Counted from the stretch's first letter, positions 1 to 7,236 are shown. The stretch is DNA of 16,606 bases from an uncultured Bacilli bacterium (GCA_934119965.1 CAKOTA010000026.1:1-16606); one strand, 5' to 3'. The notes: generated by a model not told the origin, from the sequence alone. Made by a program: numbers and translations.

Positions 1-282
1 CCAGAATTTTATCAATATATGAGTCATGAAGAAGATGAAAGAAAAATCTATAACTCCAGAATGTATGAAGCAGAACAGAAAGGATTACAAAAAGGTTTAC
101 AAAAAGGTATGGAAAAAGGCATAGAAAAGGGCATAGAAAAAGGTTTACAAGAAGGTATGAAAAAAGGTTCTATAAATAAAAGTATGGAAATAGCTAAAAA
201 AATGCTAGAAAAAAATATATCTATCGAAGAAATAATGGAAATAACATCATTATCACAACAAGAAATAGAAAAATTAAATTAA
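1..282 (+). CDS. C-terminal end of an Rpn-family (PD-(D/E)XK) nuclease/putative transposase, 5' partial
   Basis: The frame is open from base 1, so the gene begins upstream; 93 residues and a TAA stop are visible. The visible part is a charged linker, then about 7.5 copies of a Lys-Gly-x-x tetrapeptide (window residues 27-56), then a short helical tail with IAKKMLEKNISIEEIMEIT and SLSQQEIEKLN. This repeat-plus-tail layout is typical of the C-terminus of Rpn (recombination-promoting nuclease, 'Rpn family/PDDEXK transposase-like') proteins, in which the nuclease core lies in the N-terminal part, here outside the window. The ATG at 19 has no ribosome site before it and is not taken as the gene start. 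The family assignment rests on the tail only, so the catalytic residues cannot be checked. A clear terminator follows. Confidence 0.7.
   Translation, partial: PEFYQYMSHEEDERKIYNSRMYEAEQKGLQKGLQKGMEKGIEKGIEKGLQEGMKKGSINKSMEIAKKMLEKNISIEEIMEITSLSQQEIEKLN
79..168 (+). repeat. 12-bp tandem repeats inside the Rpn-like gene
   Basis: About 7.5 imperfect 12-base units of the type AAA GGT (TTA/ATA/ATG) (CAA/GAA) encode Lys-Gly-hydrophobic-Gln/Glu tetrapeptides. The units keep the reading frame, so copy number can change without a frameshift. Such repeats are characteristic of the Rpn C-terminus. Confidence 0.85.
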
Positions 283-288
283 TATTTA

Positions 289-328
289 AAACAAATGTTC
301 GTGAATACATTGAATATTTGTTTTTTTT
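289..328 (+). terminator. Intrinsic terminator of the Rpn-like gene
   Basis: A 12-bp stem (289-300 with 312-323, one G-U pair) with an 11-base loop is followed by a T run to 328. It sits 7 bases after the stop codon. The right arm contains the -35 element of the ruvA promoter. Confidence 0.85.
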
Positions 329-338
329 ATGTTATACT
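310..338 (+). promoter_or_regulatory. Promoter for ruvA, overlapping the upstream terminator
   Basis: TTGAAT (310-315), a 17-base spacer and TATACT (333-338) make a good sigma-A-type promoter. Predicted transcription would start around 345, leaving a leader of only about 9 bases that is essentially the AAGGTGAT ribosome site (343-350) before the ATG at 354. Confidence 0.75.
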
Positions 339-353
339 TATTAAGGTGATAAT

Positions 354-896
354 ATGTACTCATATATAAAAGGAATAGTAACAGAAATAGAAAGCAACTT
401 CATAACATTAGAAAATAATAATATTGGATATATGATATATGTATCAAATCCATATTTTTATAAAACTAATAATGATTATAAAATATATATATATCAAAAT
501 ATAAAAGAAGATGAAAACACATTATATGGTTTTAGCGAATTAGAACAAAAGCAATTATTTTTAAAATTAATAGATGTAAATGGTGTAGGACCTAAAATGG
601 CATTACCTATAATAGCAACTGATCCTAAAGAAGTGATATCTGCTATTGAAGAAGGAAATATAAGTTATTTGAAAAAATTTCCTAAAATTGGTGATAAAGT
701 AGCAAGACAAATCATATTAGATTTGAAAGGAAAATTAGTAAATGATAGCAGTGAAAAAATAAATAATGATGAATTAATAGATACTTTAAAAGCACTAGGA
801 TATAAAACACAAGATATAAAAAGGATATTACCAAATATTAAAGAAACAGAAATTGAAAAGCAAATTAAAGAAGCACTAAAATTATTAATGAAATAG
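354..896 (+). CDS. ruvA: Holliday junction branch migration complex subunit RuvA
   Basis: RuvA forms tetramers that hold the four-way DNA junction and load the RuvB motor. The 180-residue protein is slightly shorter than the usual ~190-205. The N-terminal OB-fold domain covers about residues 1-63. Two helix-hairpin-helix DNA-binding motifs follow, at 72-87 (with DVNGVGPKMA) and 106-128 (with FPKIGDKVARQIILDLKGKL). A short C-terminal UBA-like domain (about 138-180, with LKALGY) is the expected RuvB-contact region. The start at 354 follows AAGGTGAT at 4-base spacing. It is the first gene of a three-gene unit with an HAD-like gene and ruvB. Stop is TAG, and the next gene begins 7 bases later, its weak AGG site overlapping this stop. 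Confidence 0.95.
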   Translation: MYSYIKGIVTEIESNFITLENNNIGYMIYVSNPYFYKTNNDYKIYIYQNIKEDENTLYGFSELEQKQLFLKLIDVNGVGPKMALPIIATDPKEVISAIEEGNISYLKKFPKIGDKVARQIILDLKGKLVNDSSEKINNDELIDTLKALGYKTQDIKRILPNIKETEIEKQIKEALKLLMK

Positions 897-903
897 GTAT
901 TAT

Positions 904-1488
904 ATGAGAATAGGAATAGATATAGATGATACTTTGACAAATACATATGAACATATAATCAAAGTAATAAGCAAAATATATAATTTAGATTATAAAAAAT
1001 TATCAAGAAAAAAATTAAGTTATGATGAACTCAAAATTAATTATCCAAAAGTATTTGAAAAAGAAACATATGAAAAAGAAATTAAAAATGTAAAATTAAA
1101 AGAAAATGCTAAAAAAATAATTAATAAGTTATATAAAAATAACGAAATAATAATAATTACTGCTAGAAACAAAAATGAATGTAAATTACCATATAATTTA
1201 TGTTATAATTATTTAACAAAAAATAAAATAAAATTTAATGAATTAATGGTTGAAGCTATGGATAAAGGAAGAATTTGTTACGAAAATAAAATAGACTTGT
1301 TTATAGATGATAGTATTAATAACTGTTTAAATGTATTAGAATATGGAATTGATGCGATTATTTTTGGTAATGTATATAATAAAAATACTAAGATTAAAAG
1401 AGCGAAAAACTGGTTAGAAATAAACAAATATATAGAAAGGATCAACAATGGAAAGAATAGTAACAAACGAAGAAATATTAGAAGATAA
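904..1488 (+). CDS. HAD-superfamily 5'-nucleotidase-like protein (NT5C/YqfW type)
   Basis: This 194-residue protein carries the haloacid dehalogenase phosphatase motifs: motif I DIDDTLTNT (residues 6-14; D6 nucleophile, D8 general acid/base), motif II ITAR (85-88), a Lys near 121-129, and the acidic motif DLFIDDS (131-137). It matches the layout of the deoxyribonucleotidase/NT5C-like group, which includes B. subtilis YqfW. A role in dephosphorylating a nucleotide or other small phosphate ester is inferred; the substrate is not visible. It sits between ruvA and ruvB, where these genes are usually adjacent, and its last 41 bases overlap the start of ruvB in another frame, making a very basic tail (residues about 184-194) after the fold. 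The ribosome site is weak, suggesting translational coupling to ruvA. Confidence 0.75.
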   Translation: MRIGIDIDDTLTNTYEHIIKVISKIYNLDYKKLSRKKLSYDELKINYPKVFEKETYEKEIKNVKLKENAKKIINKLYKNNEIIIITARNKNECKLPYNLCYNYLTKNKIKFNELMVEAMDKGRICYENKIDLFIDDSINNCLNVLEYGIDAIIFGNVYNKNTKIKRAKNWLEINKYIERINNGKNSNKRRNIRR

Positions 1489-2437
1489 TGATTTATCAAT
1501 AAGGCCAAGTACTATTGATGAATACATTGGTCAAAAAGAAGTTAAAGAAAATATTGATATTTATATAAAAGCTGCCAAGATGCGTAATGAAGCATTAGAC
1601 CACGTTTTACTATATGGCCCTCCAGGATTAGGGAAAACAACTTTAGCATACATCATAGCAAACGAAATGGGAGGTAATATCAAAGTAGCAAGTGGTCCCG
1701 CTATTGAAAAAACCGGTGATTTAGCCGCCATACTCTCTTCATTAGAAGAAGGAGATATTTTATTCATCGATGAAATTCATAGAATGCCTAGATTTGTCGA
1801 AGAAATACTATATTCAGCTATGGAAGATTATGTACTAGATATTGTTGTCGGTAGTGACTCATCAAGTAGAAATATAAGAATTGAATTACCACCATTTACA
1901 TTAGTTGGCGCAACTACAAGAGCTGGTGATTTATCTAGTCCGTTAAGAGATAGATTTGGAATAGTAGCTAAATTAAATTTTTATACCGATGAAGAATTAA
2001 CAAAAATTATCAAAAGAACAAGTAATGTTTTAGATACTCCAATCGAAGAAGATGCAGCAATAGAACTTGCTAGAAGAAGTAGAGGTACACCTAGAATTGC
2101 TAATAGACTATTTAAAAGAGTTAGAGACTTTGCTTTAGTAATTGGCGATGGAACAATTACTAAAGAAATAATAGAAAAGTCTTTGTCAAAATTGAAAGTA
2201 GATAATTTGGGATTAGATGAAACAGATTATAATTTACTTAAATCAATTATTGAAAAATTTAATGGAGGACCTGTTGGAATCGAAGCAATTGCCTCTTCAA
2301 TTGGTGAGGAACAAACAACAATTGAAGATGTATATGAACCATATTTGTTACAAACTGGATTATTAAAAAGAACATCAAGAGGAAGAATTGTAACTGAAAA
2401 AGCTTATGAACATTTAAATATAGAATATAAAAAATAA
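1448..2437 (+). CDS. ruvB: Holliday junction branch migration DNA helicase RuvB
   Basis: RuvB is the hexameric AAA+ ATPase that drives branch migration with RuvA. The 329-residue protein is full length. It shows Walker A GPPGLGKT (57-64), Walker B DEIH (108-111), sensor 1 LVGATTR (152-158), the arginine-finger segment SPLRDRFG (164-171), sensor 2 around RGTPRIANR (212-220), and a C-terminal winged-helix domain (about 255-327) with FNGGPVGIEAIASSIGE. The start is chosen at 1448 because AAAGGA lies 6 bases upstream and the N-terminus aligns with known RuvB (DLSIRPSTIDEYIGQ). This start overlaps the HAD gene by 41 bases. A hairpin follows the TAA stop. Confidence 0.97.
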   Translation: MERIVTNEEILEDNDLSIRPSTIDEYIGQKEVKENIDIYIKAAKMRNEALDHVLLYGPPGLGKTTLAYIIANEMGGNIKVASGPAIEKTGDLAAILSSLEEGDILFIDEIHRMPRFVEEILYSAMEDYVLDIVVGSDSSSRNIRIELPPFTLVGATTRAGDLSSPLRDRFGIVAKLNFYTDEELTKIIKRTSNVLDTPIEEDAAIELARRSRGTPRIANRLFKRVRDFALVIGDGTITKEIIEKSLSKLKVDNLGLDETDYNLLKSIIEKFNGGPVGIEAIASSIGEEQTTIEDVYEPYLLQTGLLKRTSRGRIVTEKAYEHLNIEYKK

Positions 2438-2443
2438 TTATTT

Positions 2444-2469
2444 AGGAAATAGAAATACTATTTCCTTTT
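2444..2469 (+). terminator. Hairpin terminator after ruvB
   Basis: A 9-bp perfect stem (2444-2452 with 2458-2466) with a 5-base loop AAATA is followed by only four T residues (2466-2469). The short T tract suggests partial termination, so some read-through into def-queA is possible. Confidence 0.6.
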
Positions 2470-2480
2470 AAATGAAAAAA

Positions 2481-2489
2481 TGTTATAAT
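2481..2489 (+). promoter_or_regulatory. Extended -10 promoter for def-queA
   Basis: TGTTATAAT is a perfect extended -10 element (TG at 2481-2482, TATAAT at 2484-2489). No good -35 is seen: a 17-base spacer would place it at TTTCCT in the terminator arm. Transcription would begin near 2496, just at the AGGTGA ribosome site. Confidence 0.65.
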
Positions 2490-2504
2490 TTAGAAGGTGA
2501 TTTT

Positions 2505-3140
2505 ATGAAAAATTCAACAATTGAATCTATTAATATTAAAGAAAATGAAGCATATTTAAGACAAATTTCTACTATTGTAAGTTTAAATGATAAAAATTTG
2601 AATGATTATATAGATGTATTAGAACAATATTGTAGTGAAAATTCTGTAATGGCAATGGCTGCTGTTCAATTAGGAATACCAAAAAGATTGGTATATTTAA
2701 AAAATACAAATTTAGATATTATAAATAAAATACAAACAAATTCACTTACTGCTGAAGAAAAAAATTACAATGAAGCAACAGTCTTAATAAATCCTGTTAT
2801 TGTAAATAAAGAAGGATTAACTGAATATTGGGAAGCATGCGCTAGCTGTTTAGACAATTTTGGTAGAGTACTAAGACCATATAAAATAGATATAGAATAT
2901 TATGATATAAATGGAGAAAAACATTTTGAAACAATAGAAGGATTTAAATCTACTGTTTTATCACACGAAATTGATCACCTTGATGGTATTTTACATATAG
3001 ATATAGCTGAAGAATTACTTCAAATGCCAGCTAAAGAAAGACAATTATGGCGTCAAAAACACGGATATAAAATCTATTCTAAGACTGGTGATTATGATTT
3101 GTTGAAAGAAAATAATAAGAAAAAGGTATTAAAAAAATAA
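2505..3140 (+). CDS. def: Peptide deformylase, divergent motifs
   Basis: Peptide deformylase removes the formyl group from the initiator Met of new proteins. The metal-binding core is intact: C112 in EACAS (110-114, for the usual EGCLS) and HEIDH (154-158, ligands H154 and H158, catalytic E155). Motif I, usually GxGLAAxQ, is VMAMAAVQ (48-55): both glycines are replaced but Gln55 is kept. Length is 211 residues with the start at 2505, which follows AGGTGA at 5-base spacing. An in-frame ATG at 2472 is not used here because it has no ribosome site and lies upstream of the -10 element. There is an extra segment of about 15 residues (75-90) between motifs I and II. It is followed 14 bases later by queA. 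A zinc/iron hydrolase of the PDF fold is certain; the deformylase activity is likely but inferred. Confidence 0.85.
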   Translation: MKNSTIESINIKENEAYLRQISTIVSLNDKNLNDYIDVLEQYCSENSVMAMAAVQLGIPKRLVYLKNTNLDIINKIQTNSLTAEEKNYNEATVLINPVIVNKEGLTEYWEACASCLDNFGRVLRPYKIDIEYYDINGEKHFETIEGFKSTVLSHEIDHLDGILHIDIAEELLQMPAKERQLWRQKHGYKIYSKTGDYDLLKENNKKKVLKK

Positions 3141-3154
3141 AGGAGGCATTAAAA

Positions 3155-4177
3155 ATGAAAACAGATGATTTTGATTATTATTTACCTGAACATTTAATAG
3201 CGCAAACTCCTTTAGAAAAAAGAGATGAATCAAAGCTATTAGTTTTAGATAAAAATACAGGTGAAATTGAACATAAACATTTTAAAGAAATAATAGATTT
3301 ATTAGATTCTAATGATGTTTTAGTTTTAAACGATACTAAAGTAATACCTGCTAGATTAATTGGAACAAAAGAAGAAACAAATGCTATAATAGAATTATTG
3401 ATGTTAAAAAATATTAAAGATAATACTTGGGAATGTTTGACAAAACCGGCCAAAAGAATAAAAGAAGGAACCATAGTATCATTTGGTAATAAATTGAAAG
3501 CAAAATGCATAGAAGTAAAAGATGAAGGAATAAGAATATTTGAACTTATATATGATGGTATATTATATGAAATACTAGATGAGCTTGGAGAAATGCCGTT
3601 ACCACCTTATATACACGAAAAACTAAAAGATAAAGATAGGTATCAAACTGTATATGCTAAAAACATAGGAAGTGCGGCTGCACCTACAGCAGGATTGCAT
3701 TTTACTGAAGAATTACTAAAAAAGATAAAAGAAAAAGGAATTACAATTTGTTATGTAACCCTTCATGTTGGACTTGGAACATTTAGACCAGTTAATGTTG
3801 AGGATGTAACAAAACATGTAATGCATAGTGAATACTATCAAATGAGTAAAGAAACTGCAAATATATTGAATGAAGCTAAGAAAACTAAAAAAAGAATAAT
3901 AAGTGTTGGAACAACATCAAATAGAACATTAGAAACAATAATAAAAAAATATGGGGAATTTAAAGAATGTAGTGGAAATACCGATATATTTATATATCCA
4001 GGCTATAAATTTGAAGCAATTGATGCTCTAATCACTAACTTTCATTTACCTAAATCAACATTAGTAATGTTAGTTAGTGCTTTAGCAGGAAAAGAAAATA
4101 TAATGAATGCTTATAAAATAGCCGTAGAAAAAGAATATAGATTTTTCTCTTTTGGTGATTCTATGTTTATAAAATAA
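3155..4177 (+). CDS. queA: S-adenosylmethionine:tRNA ribosyltransferase-isomerase QueA
   Basis: QueA transfers the ribosyl part of S-adenosylmethionine to preQ1 at tRNA position 34, giving epoxyqueuosine. The 340-residue length is normal. Family motifs are visible throughout: LVLNDTKVIPARL (56-68), GEMPLPPYIHE (145-155), YAKNIGSAAAPTAGLHFT (167-184), VTLHVGLGTFRPV (201-213), VGTTSNRTLE (251-260) and DALITNFHLPKSTLVMLVSA (290-309). A strong AAAGGAGG site precedes the ATG. The gene is second in a unit with def. The usual partner tgt, which commonly follows queA in the ruvAB-queA-tgt order, is absent from the window. Its stop codon is built into the left arm of the terminator. Confidence 0.95.
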   Translation: MKTDDFDYYLPEHLIAQTPLEKRDESKLLVLDKNTGEIEHKHFKEIIDLLDSNDVLVLNDTKVIPARLIGTKEETNAIIELLMLKNIKDNTWECLTKPAKRIKEGTIVSFGNKLKAKCIEVKDEGIRIFELIYDGILYEILDELGEMPLPPYIHEKLKDKDRYQTVYAKNIGSAAAPTAGLHFTEELLKKIKEKGITICYVTLHVGLGTFRPVNVEDVTKHVMHSEYYQMSKETANILNEAKKTKKRIISVGTTSNRTLETIIKKYGEFKECSGNTDIFIYPGYKFEAIDALITNFHLPKSTLVMLVSALAGKENIMNAYKIAVEKEYRFFSFGDSMFIK

Positions 4178-4197
4178 AGACAAATGTCTTTTTTTTT
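4176..4197 (+). terminator. Intrinsic terminator of def-queA
   Basis: Stem AAAGAC/GTCTTT (4176-4181 with 4186-4191), loop AAAT, with nine consecutive T residues at 4189-4197. The left arm overlaps the queA stop codon and also contains the -35-like AAGACA of the next promoter. Confidence 0.8.
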
Positions 4198-4205
4198 GAT
4201 ATAAT
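4177..4205 (+). promoter_or_regulatory. Promoter of the metallopeptidase-miaA operon, nested in the terminator
   Basis: AAGACA (4177-4182), 17-base spacer, consensus TATAAT (4200-4205). The predicted start near 4212 coincides with the AGGTGA ribosome site (4212-4217), giving a leader of about 10 bases before the ATG at 4222. Confidence 0.7.
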
Positions 4206-4221
4206 TTCATTAGGTGATTTT

Positions 4222-5235
4222 ATGACAGAAGAAATGTATAAAAGATTAAATAACTATTTAAATGATATTTTTATTGAACTAAATAAAAGTGATAAAATAT
4301 TCGTTGATAACTTGAAACCTATAGTTATTTTGAATACAATAATTGATAAAATTTTTGCTGGGCATATTACAAGTAAATGCTATACAAATAATTTATCATT
4401 TAATGATGTATTTTTACTTGGAAGAGAAATAATAGAATACATTAACCCAAAGTATTTAGAAAAATATGATGAATTAATTAGTAGTGGAAAATTAGAATTC
4501 AATTATGATGGTGACAGTGATAGTCGTATGTACTTTAAATTAAATTCAGATATTAAATTTATAGATATCGGAAGACAATTTAACTATGAGGATGTAATCA
4601 TATTAATTCATGAATTTATTCATTATTCAGAATTAAAAGAAAAAAATAAAATAACCTATAATTATGATTTTTTTACCGAATTCATTGCAATATATTTTGA
4701 AAAAATTGCCAATAAATATTTAATAGAAGAAAAAAATGTTCCAATCGATGAAATTCCACTTAACTCAAGAGAAATTTCATTATATCGACATAATCGTGAA
4801 TTTTATAAATATTCTGTCATATTACTTGCTTATGAAAAATTTGGAAATATAAATGAAAATACAACTAATGACTTAGATAAATTACTAAAATTTAAAGATA
4901 ATTCTTTCGAACAAGAGTGTATAGAATTACTTCAAAAATTTGATAAAATAAACGAAACTAATAATGAAAAAGATAGTGTTATTAAAATGACAGAGTTAGT
5001 AAATTATAATTATAAATATATAGTAGGAACTTTTTTAGCGCATTATGCTCTAGAACACTCTAAAATAGAAGATATGGTTAAGTTAAATGATAATATAAAT
5101 ACAGAAGAATACGCAAATTTATCAGTTGAAGAAATATTAAATACAGTTGGTATAAAAATAAATGAAGAAATGATTAACCAAACTGTCGATATAATTAAAA
5201 ATTCGATACACCATTATGAGGAAAAAACAAAATGA
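4222..5235 (+). CDS. Uncharacterised cytoplasmic zinc metallopeptidase-like protein (HExxH, gluzincin-like)
   Basis: The protein is 337 residues with no signal peptide or membrane segment, so it is probably cytoplasmic. The clearest feature is ILIHEFIHYSE (127-137), giving zinc ligands H130 and H134 and catalytic E131. A second helix, FFTEFIAIYFE (150-160), offers E153 as a third ligand 19 residues later, the gluzincin arrangement. A later segment, YNYKYIVGTFLAHYAL (262-277), recalls the Tyr/Gly-containing substrate-binding helix of M3-type oligopeptidases, but the resemblance is weak. No full-length family was recognised. It opens a five-gene unit with miaA, a cysteine desulfurase, a ttcA-like gene and dCMP deaminase; its TGA stop overlaps the miaA start (ATGA) and is followed at once by an in-frame TAA. 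The AGGTGA site fixes the start. Peptidase activity is inferred from the motif only. Confidence 0.55.
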   Translation: MTEEMYKRLNNYLNDIFIELNKSDKIFVDNLKPIVILNTIIDKIFAGHITSKCYTNNLSFNDVFLLGREIIEYINPKYLEKYDELISSGKLEFNYDGDSDSRMYFKLNSDIKFIDIGRQFNYEDVIILIHEFIHYSELKEKNKITYNYDFFTEFIAIYFEKIANKYLIEEKNVPIDEIPLNSREISLYRHNREFYKYSVILLAYEKFGNINENTTNDLDKLLKFKDNSFEQECIELLQKFDKINETNNEKDSVIKMTELVNYNYKYIVGTFLAHYALEHSKIEDMVKLNDNINTEEYANLSVEEILNTVGIKINEEMINQTVDIIKNSIHHYEEKTK

Positions 5236-6101
5236 TAATAGTAATAACTGGACCTACTGCTGTAGGAAAGACAAAACTAAGTATCGAATTAGCTAAAAAA
5301 TTAAATGGTGAAATCATTAATGCTGATTCTACACAAATATTTAAAGAATTAGATGTAGCAACCGCTAAAGTAACAGAAGAAGAAAAAGAAAACATAATTC
5401 ATCATTTAATTGATATTAAAAATATTAAAGAAGACTATACTGTATATGATTATCAAAAAGATTGCCGAAAAAAAATAGAAGAAATATTATCTAAAAATAA
5501 AACACCAATATTAGTTGGTGGAACAGGATTATATATTAAAGCTGCTTTGTACGATTATAAATTTAACGAAGAAAATATTAAAAATGATTATTCAAAATAT
5601 ACAAATGATGAATTATATGAAAAACTATTAAAATTAAATCCAAATACAGAAATTCATAAAAATAACCGTAAAAGAATCGAAAGAGAATTAGATAAATGCT
5701 CAAATAATAACTTTAGCCAAGAAAAAACTAATAAACTATTATATGATGTAAAATTCATTGGACTAACAACGGATAGAGAAACATTATATAAAAGAATAAA
5801 TGAAAGAGTAGATATAATGCTCCAAAATGGTTTATTAGAAGAAGCTAAAAAAATATATGAAACAAACATAAGAACAAAAGCTGTTTTAACACCAATAGGG
5901 TATAAAGAATTATTTGATTATTTTGATAATAAATGTACTTTAAATGAAGCAATAGACTTAATAAAACAAAAAAGTAGAAGATACGCAAAAAGACAATATA
6001 CTTGGAATAAACATCAATTCGAATTAAAATGGTTTGATGTAGACTTTAATAATTTTGATAACACAATTAATGAAGCTTTAAAATATATAAAGGAGGATTA
6101 A
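5232..6101 (+). CDS. miaA: tRNA dimethylallyltransferase MiaA
   Basis: MiaA adds a dimethylallyl group to A37 of tRNAs that read codons starting with U. At 289 residues it is close to family length. It has the P-loop GPTAVGKT (7-14), the catalytic/substrate segment INADSTQIFKELDVATAK (29-46; usual form DSMQVYRGMDIGTAK), HHLIDI (57-62), LVGGTGLYIKAALYDY (94-109), and the C-terminal RRYAKRQYTWNK tRNA-binding segment. It begins within the stop codon of the metallopeptidase-like gene (ATGA), implying coupled translation. Its last codons contain the AAGGAGG ribosome site of the following cysteine desulfurase, which starts one base after the miaA stop. No independent promoter is seen. Confidence 0.95.
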   Translation: MIIVITGPTAVGKTKLSIELAKKLNGEIINADSTQIFKELDVATAKVTEEEKENIIHHLIDIKNIKEDYTVYDYQKDCRKKIEEILSKNKTPILVGGTGLYIKAALYDYKFNEENIKNDYSKYTNDELYEKLLKLNPNTEIHKNNRKRIERELDKCSNNNFSQEKTNKLLYDVKFIGLTTDRETLYKRINERVDIMLQNGLLEEAKKIYETNIRTKAVLTPIGYKELFDYFDNKCTLNEAIDLIKQKSRRYAKRQYTWNKHQFELKWFDVDFNNFDNTINEALKYIKED

Positions 6102-6102
6102 A

Positions 6103-7236
6103 ATGATATATTTAGATTATGCAGCTTCAACACCAGTAGATGATGAAGTTTTAAACACATTTTATGAAACAACTAAAAAATATTTTGCTAACCCAAACTC
6201 CCATCATAAATTAGGACTACAAGCAAAAGAATTAATAGATAAAAGCACTTTAAAAATAGCTCAAAATCTAAATGTATTACCAGACGAAATTATTTATACA
6301 TCAGGGGCTAGTGAATCAAATAATTTAGTTATTAAAGGAATATGCGAAAGATATAAATCAAAAGGTAAACATATTCTAATAAGTAGTTTAGAACATAATT
6401 CTATAGTCGCTGCAGCAACCATTATGCAAGAACTTGGCTTTGAAGTAGAATTAATTCCAATTAATAAAGATGGGCTAATTGATATAAATAAACTAAAAGA
6501 AATGATAAGAGAAGATACTATTCTTGTTAGTGTTTGTTCAGTAGATAGCGAAATAGGGCTAAAACAACCAATTGAAGAAATAGGAGAACTTTTAAAACAA
6601 TATCCTAATTGTGTATTCCATAGTGATGCTTCACAGTCAATTGGTAAAATAAATATTAATTATGAAAATGTTGATTTAGTAACAATCGCCCCTCATAAAT
6701 TTTATGGATTGAATGGATTTGGAATATTAATCAAAAAGAAAAATATTGCTTTAAAACCACAAATAAATGGAGGTAAATCAACAACTATATTTAGAAGTGG
6801 AACACCAGACGTTGCTAATATTGTAGCAACTGAAAAAGCTTTAGATATTGCTATCACTAACCTAGGAGAAAGATATAACTATGTAAAAAAATTAAGTGAT
6901 AGAATTAAAAACAAACTAAAAGAATATAATAATATTCATATTAATAATACTGAAAATTCTATTCCTTATACTATTAACTTTAGTATAAAAGGAATAAAAT
7001 CATTAGAAATAGCTGAAAAACTAGAAAAATACGATATTTTTATTTCAACAAAAACATCTTGTTGTCCAATTGAAACACCATCTAAATTAGTTTATGCATT
7101 AACAAAAGACAAAGGATTATCAACTTCATCATTAAGATTAAGTCTATCTCATTTAACAAAAGAAAATGAAATAGATGAATTTTTAAGAGTTTTTGATATT
7201 ATTTATAAGGAGTATGAAAATAATGGAAAAATATAA
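6103..7236 (+). CDS. Cysteine desulfurase (NifS/IscS family)
   Basis: This PLP enzyme takes sulfur from cysteine as a persulfide for delivery to acceptors. The 377-residue protein has the family N-terminus MIYLDYAASTPVDDEVL, TSGASESNNL (66-75), H98 in EHNS, D175 in DASQS, the PLP lysine K199 in APHKFYG (196-202), and RSGTPDVANIV (231-241). The catalytic cysteine loop STKTSCCP has two adjacent cysteines; C320 aligns with the IscS nucleophile and C321 is extra. The usual VNNExG motif appears as VDSEIG (147-152). It lies between miaA and a ttcA-like thiolase gene and overlaps the latter by 14 bases, so tRNA thiolation is the likely main use of its sulfur, although Fe-S cluster supply is equally possible. 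The start follows AAGGAGG. Confidence 0.9.
   Translation: MIYLDYAASTPVDDEVLNTFYETTKKYFANPNSHHKLGLQAKELIDKSTLKIAQNLNVLPDEIIYTSGASESNNLVIKGICERYKSKGKHILISSLEHNSIVAAATIMQELGFEVELIPINKDGLIDINKLKEMIREDTILVSVCSVDSEIGLKQPIEEIGELLKQYPNCVFHSDASQSIGKININYENVDLVTIAPHKFYGLNGFGILIKKKNIALKPQINGGKSTTIFRSGTPDVANIVATEKALDIAITNLGERYNYVKKLSDRIKNKLKEYNNIHINNTENSIPYTINFSIKGIKSLEIAEKLEKYDIFISTKTSCCPIETPSKLVYALTKDKGLSTSSLRLSLSHLTKENEIDEFLRVFDIIYKEYENNGKI

Noticed and set aside
79..168. Short direct repeats as a CRISPR-like array
   Set aside because: The 12-base units are contiguous, without spacers, and encode in-frame Lys-Gly-x-x tetrapeptides of an Rpn-like protein.
2472..2504. Upstream ATG at 2472 as the def start
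   Set aside because: No ribosome site precedes it, and the extended -10 element at 2481-2489 lies inside the added segment; AGGTGA points to 2505.
7193..7222. TTG 7193 or ATG 7214 as the ttcA start
   Set aside because: The AAGGAG site at 7207-7212 lies after 7193 and only one base before 7214, so ATG 7223 is the only suitably placed start.
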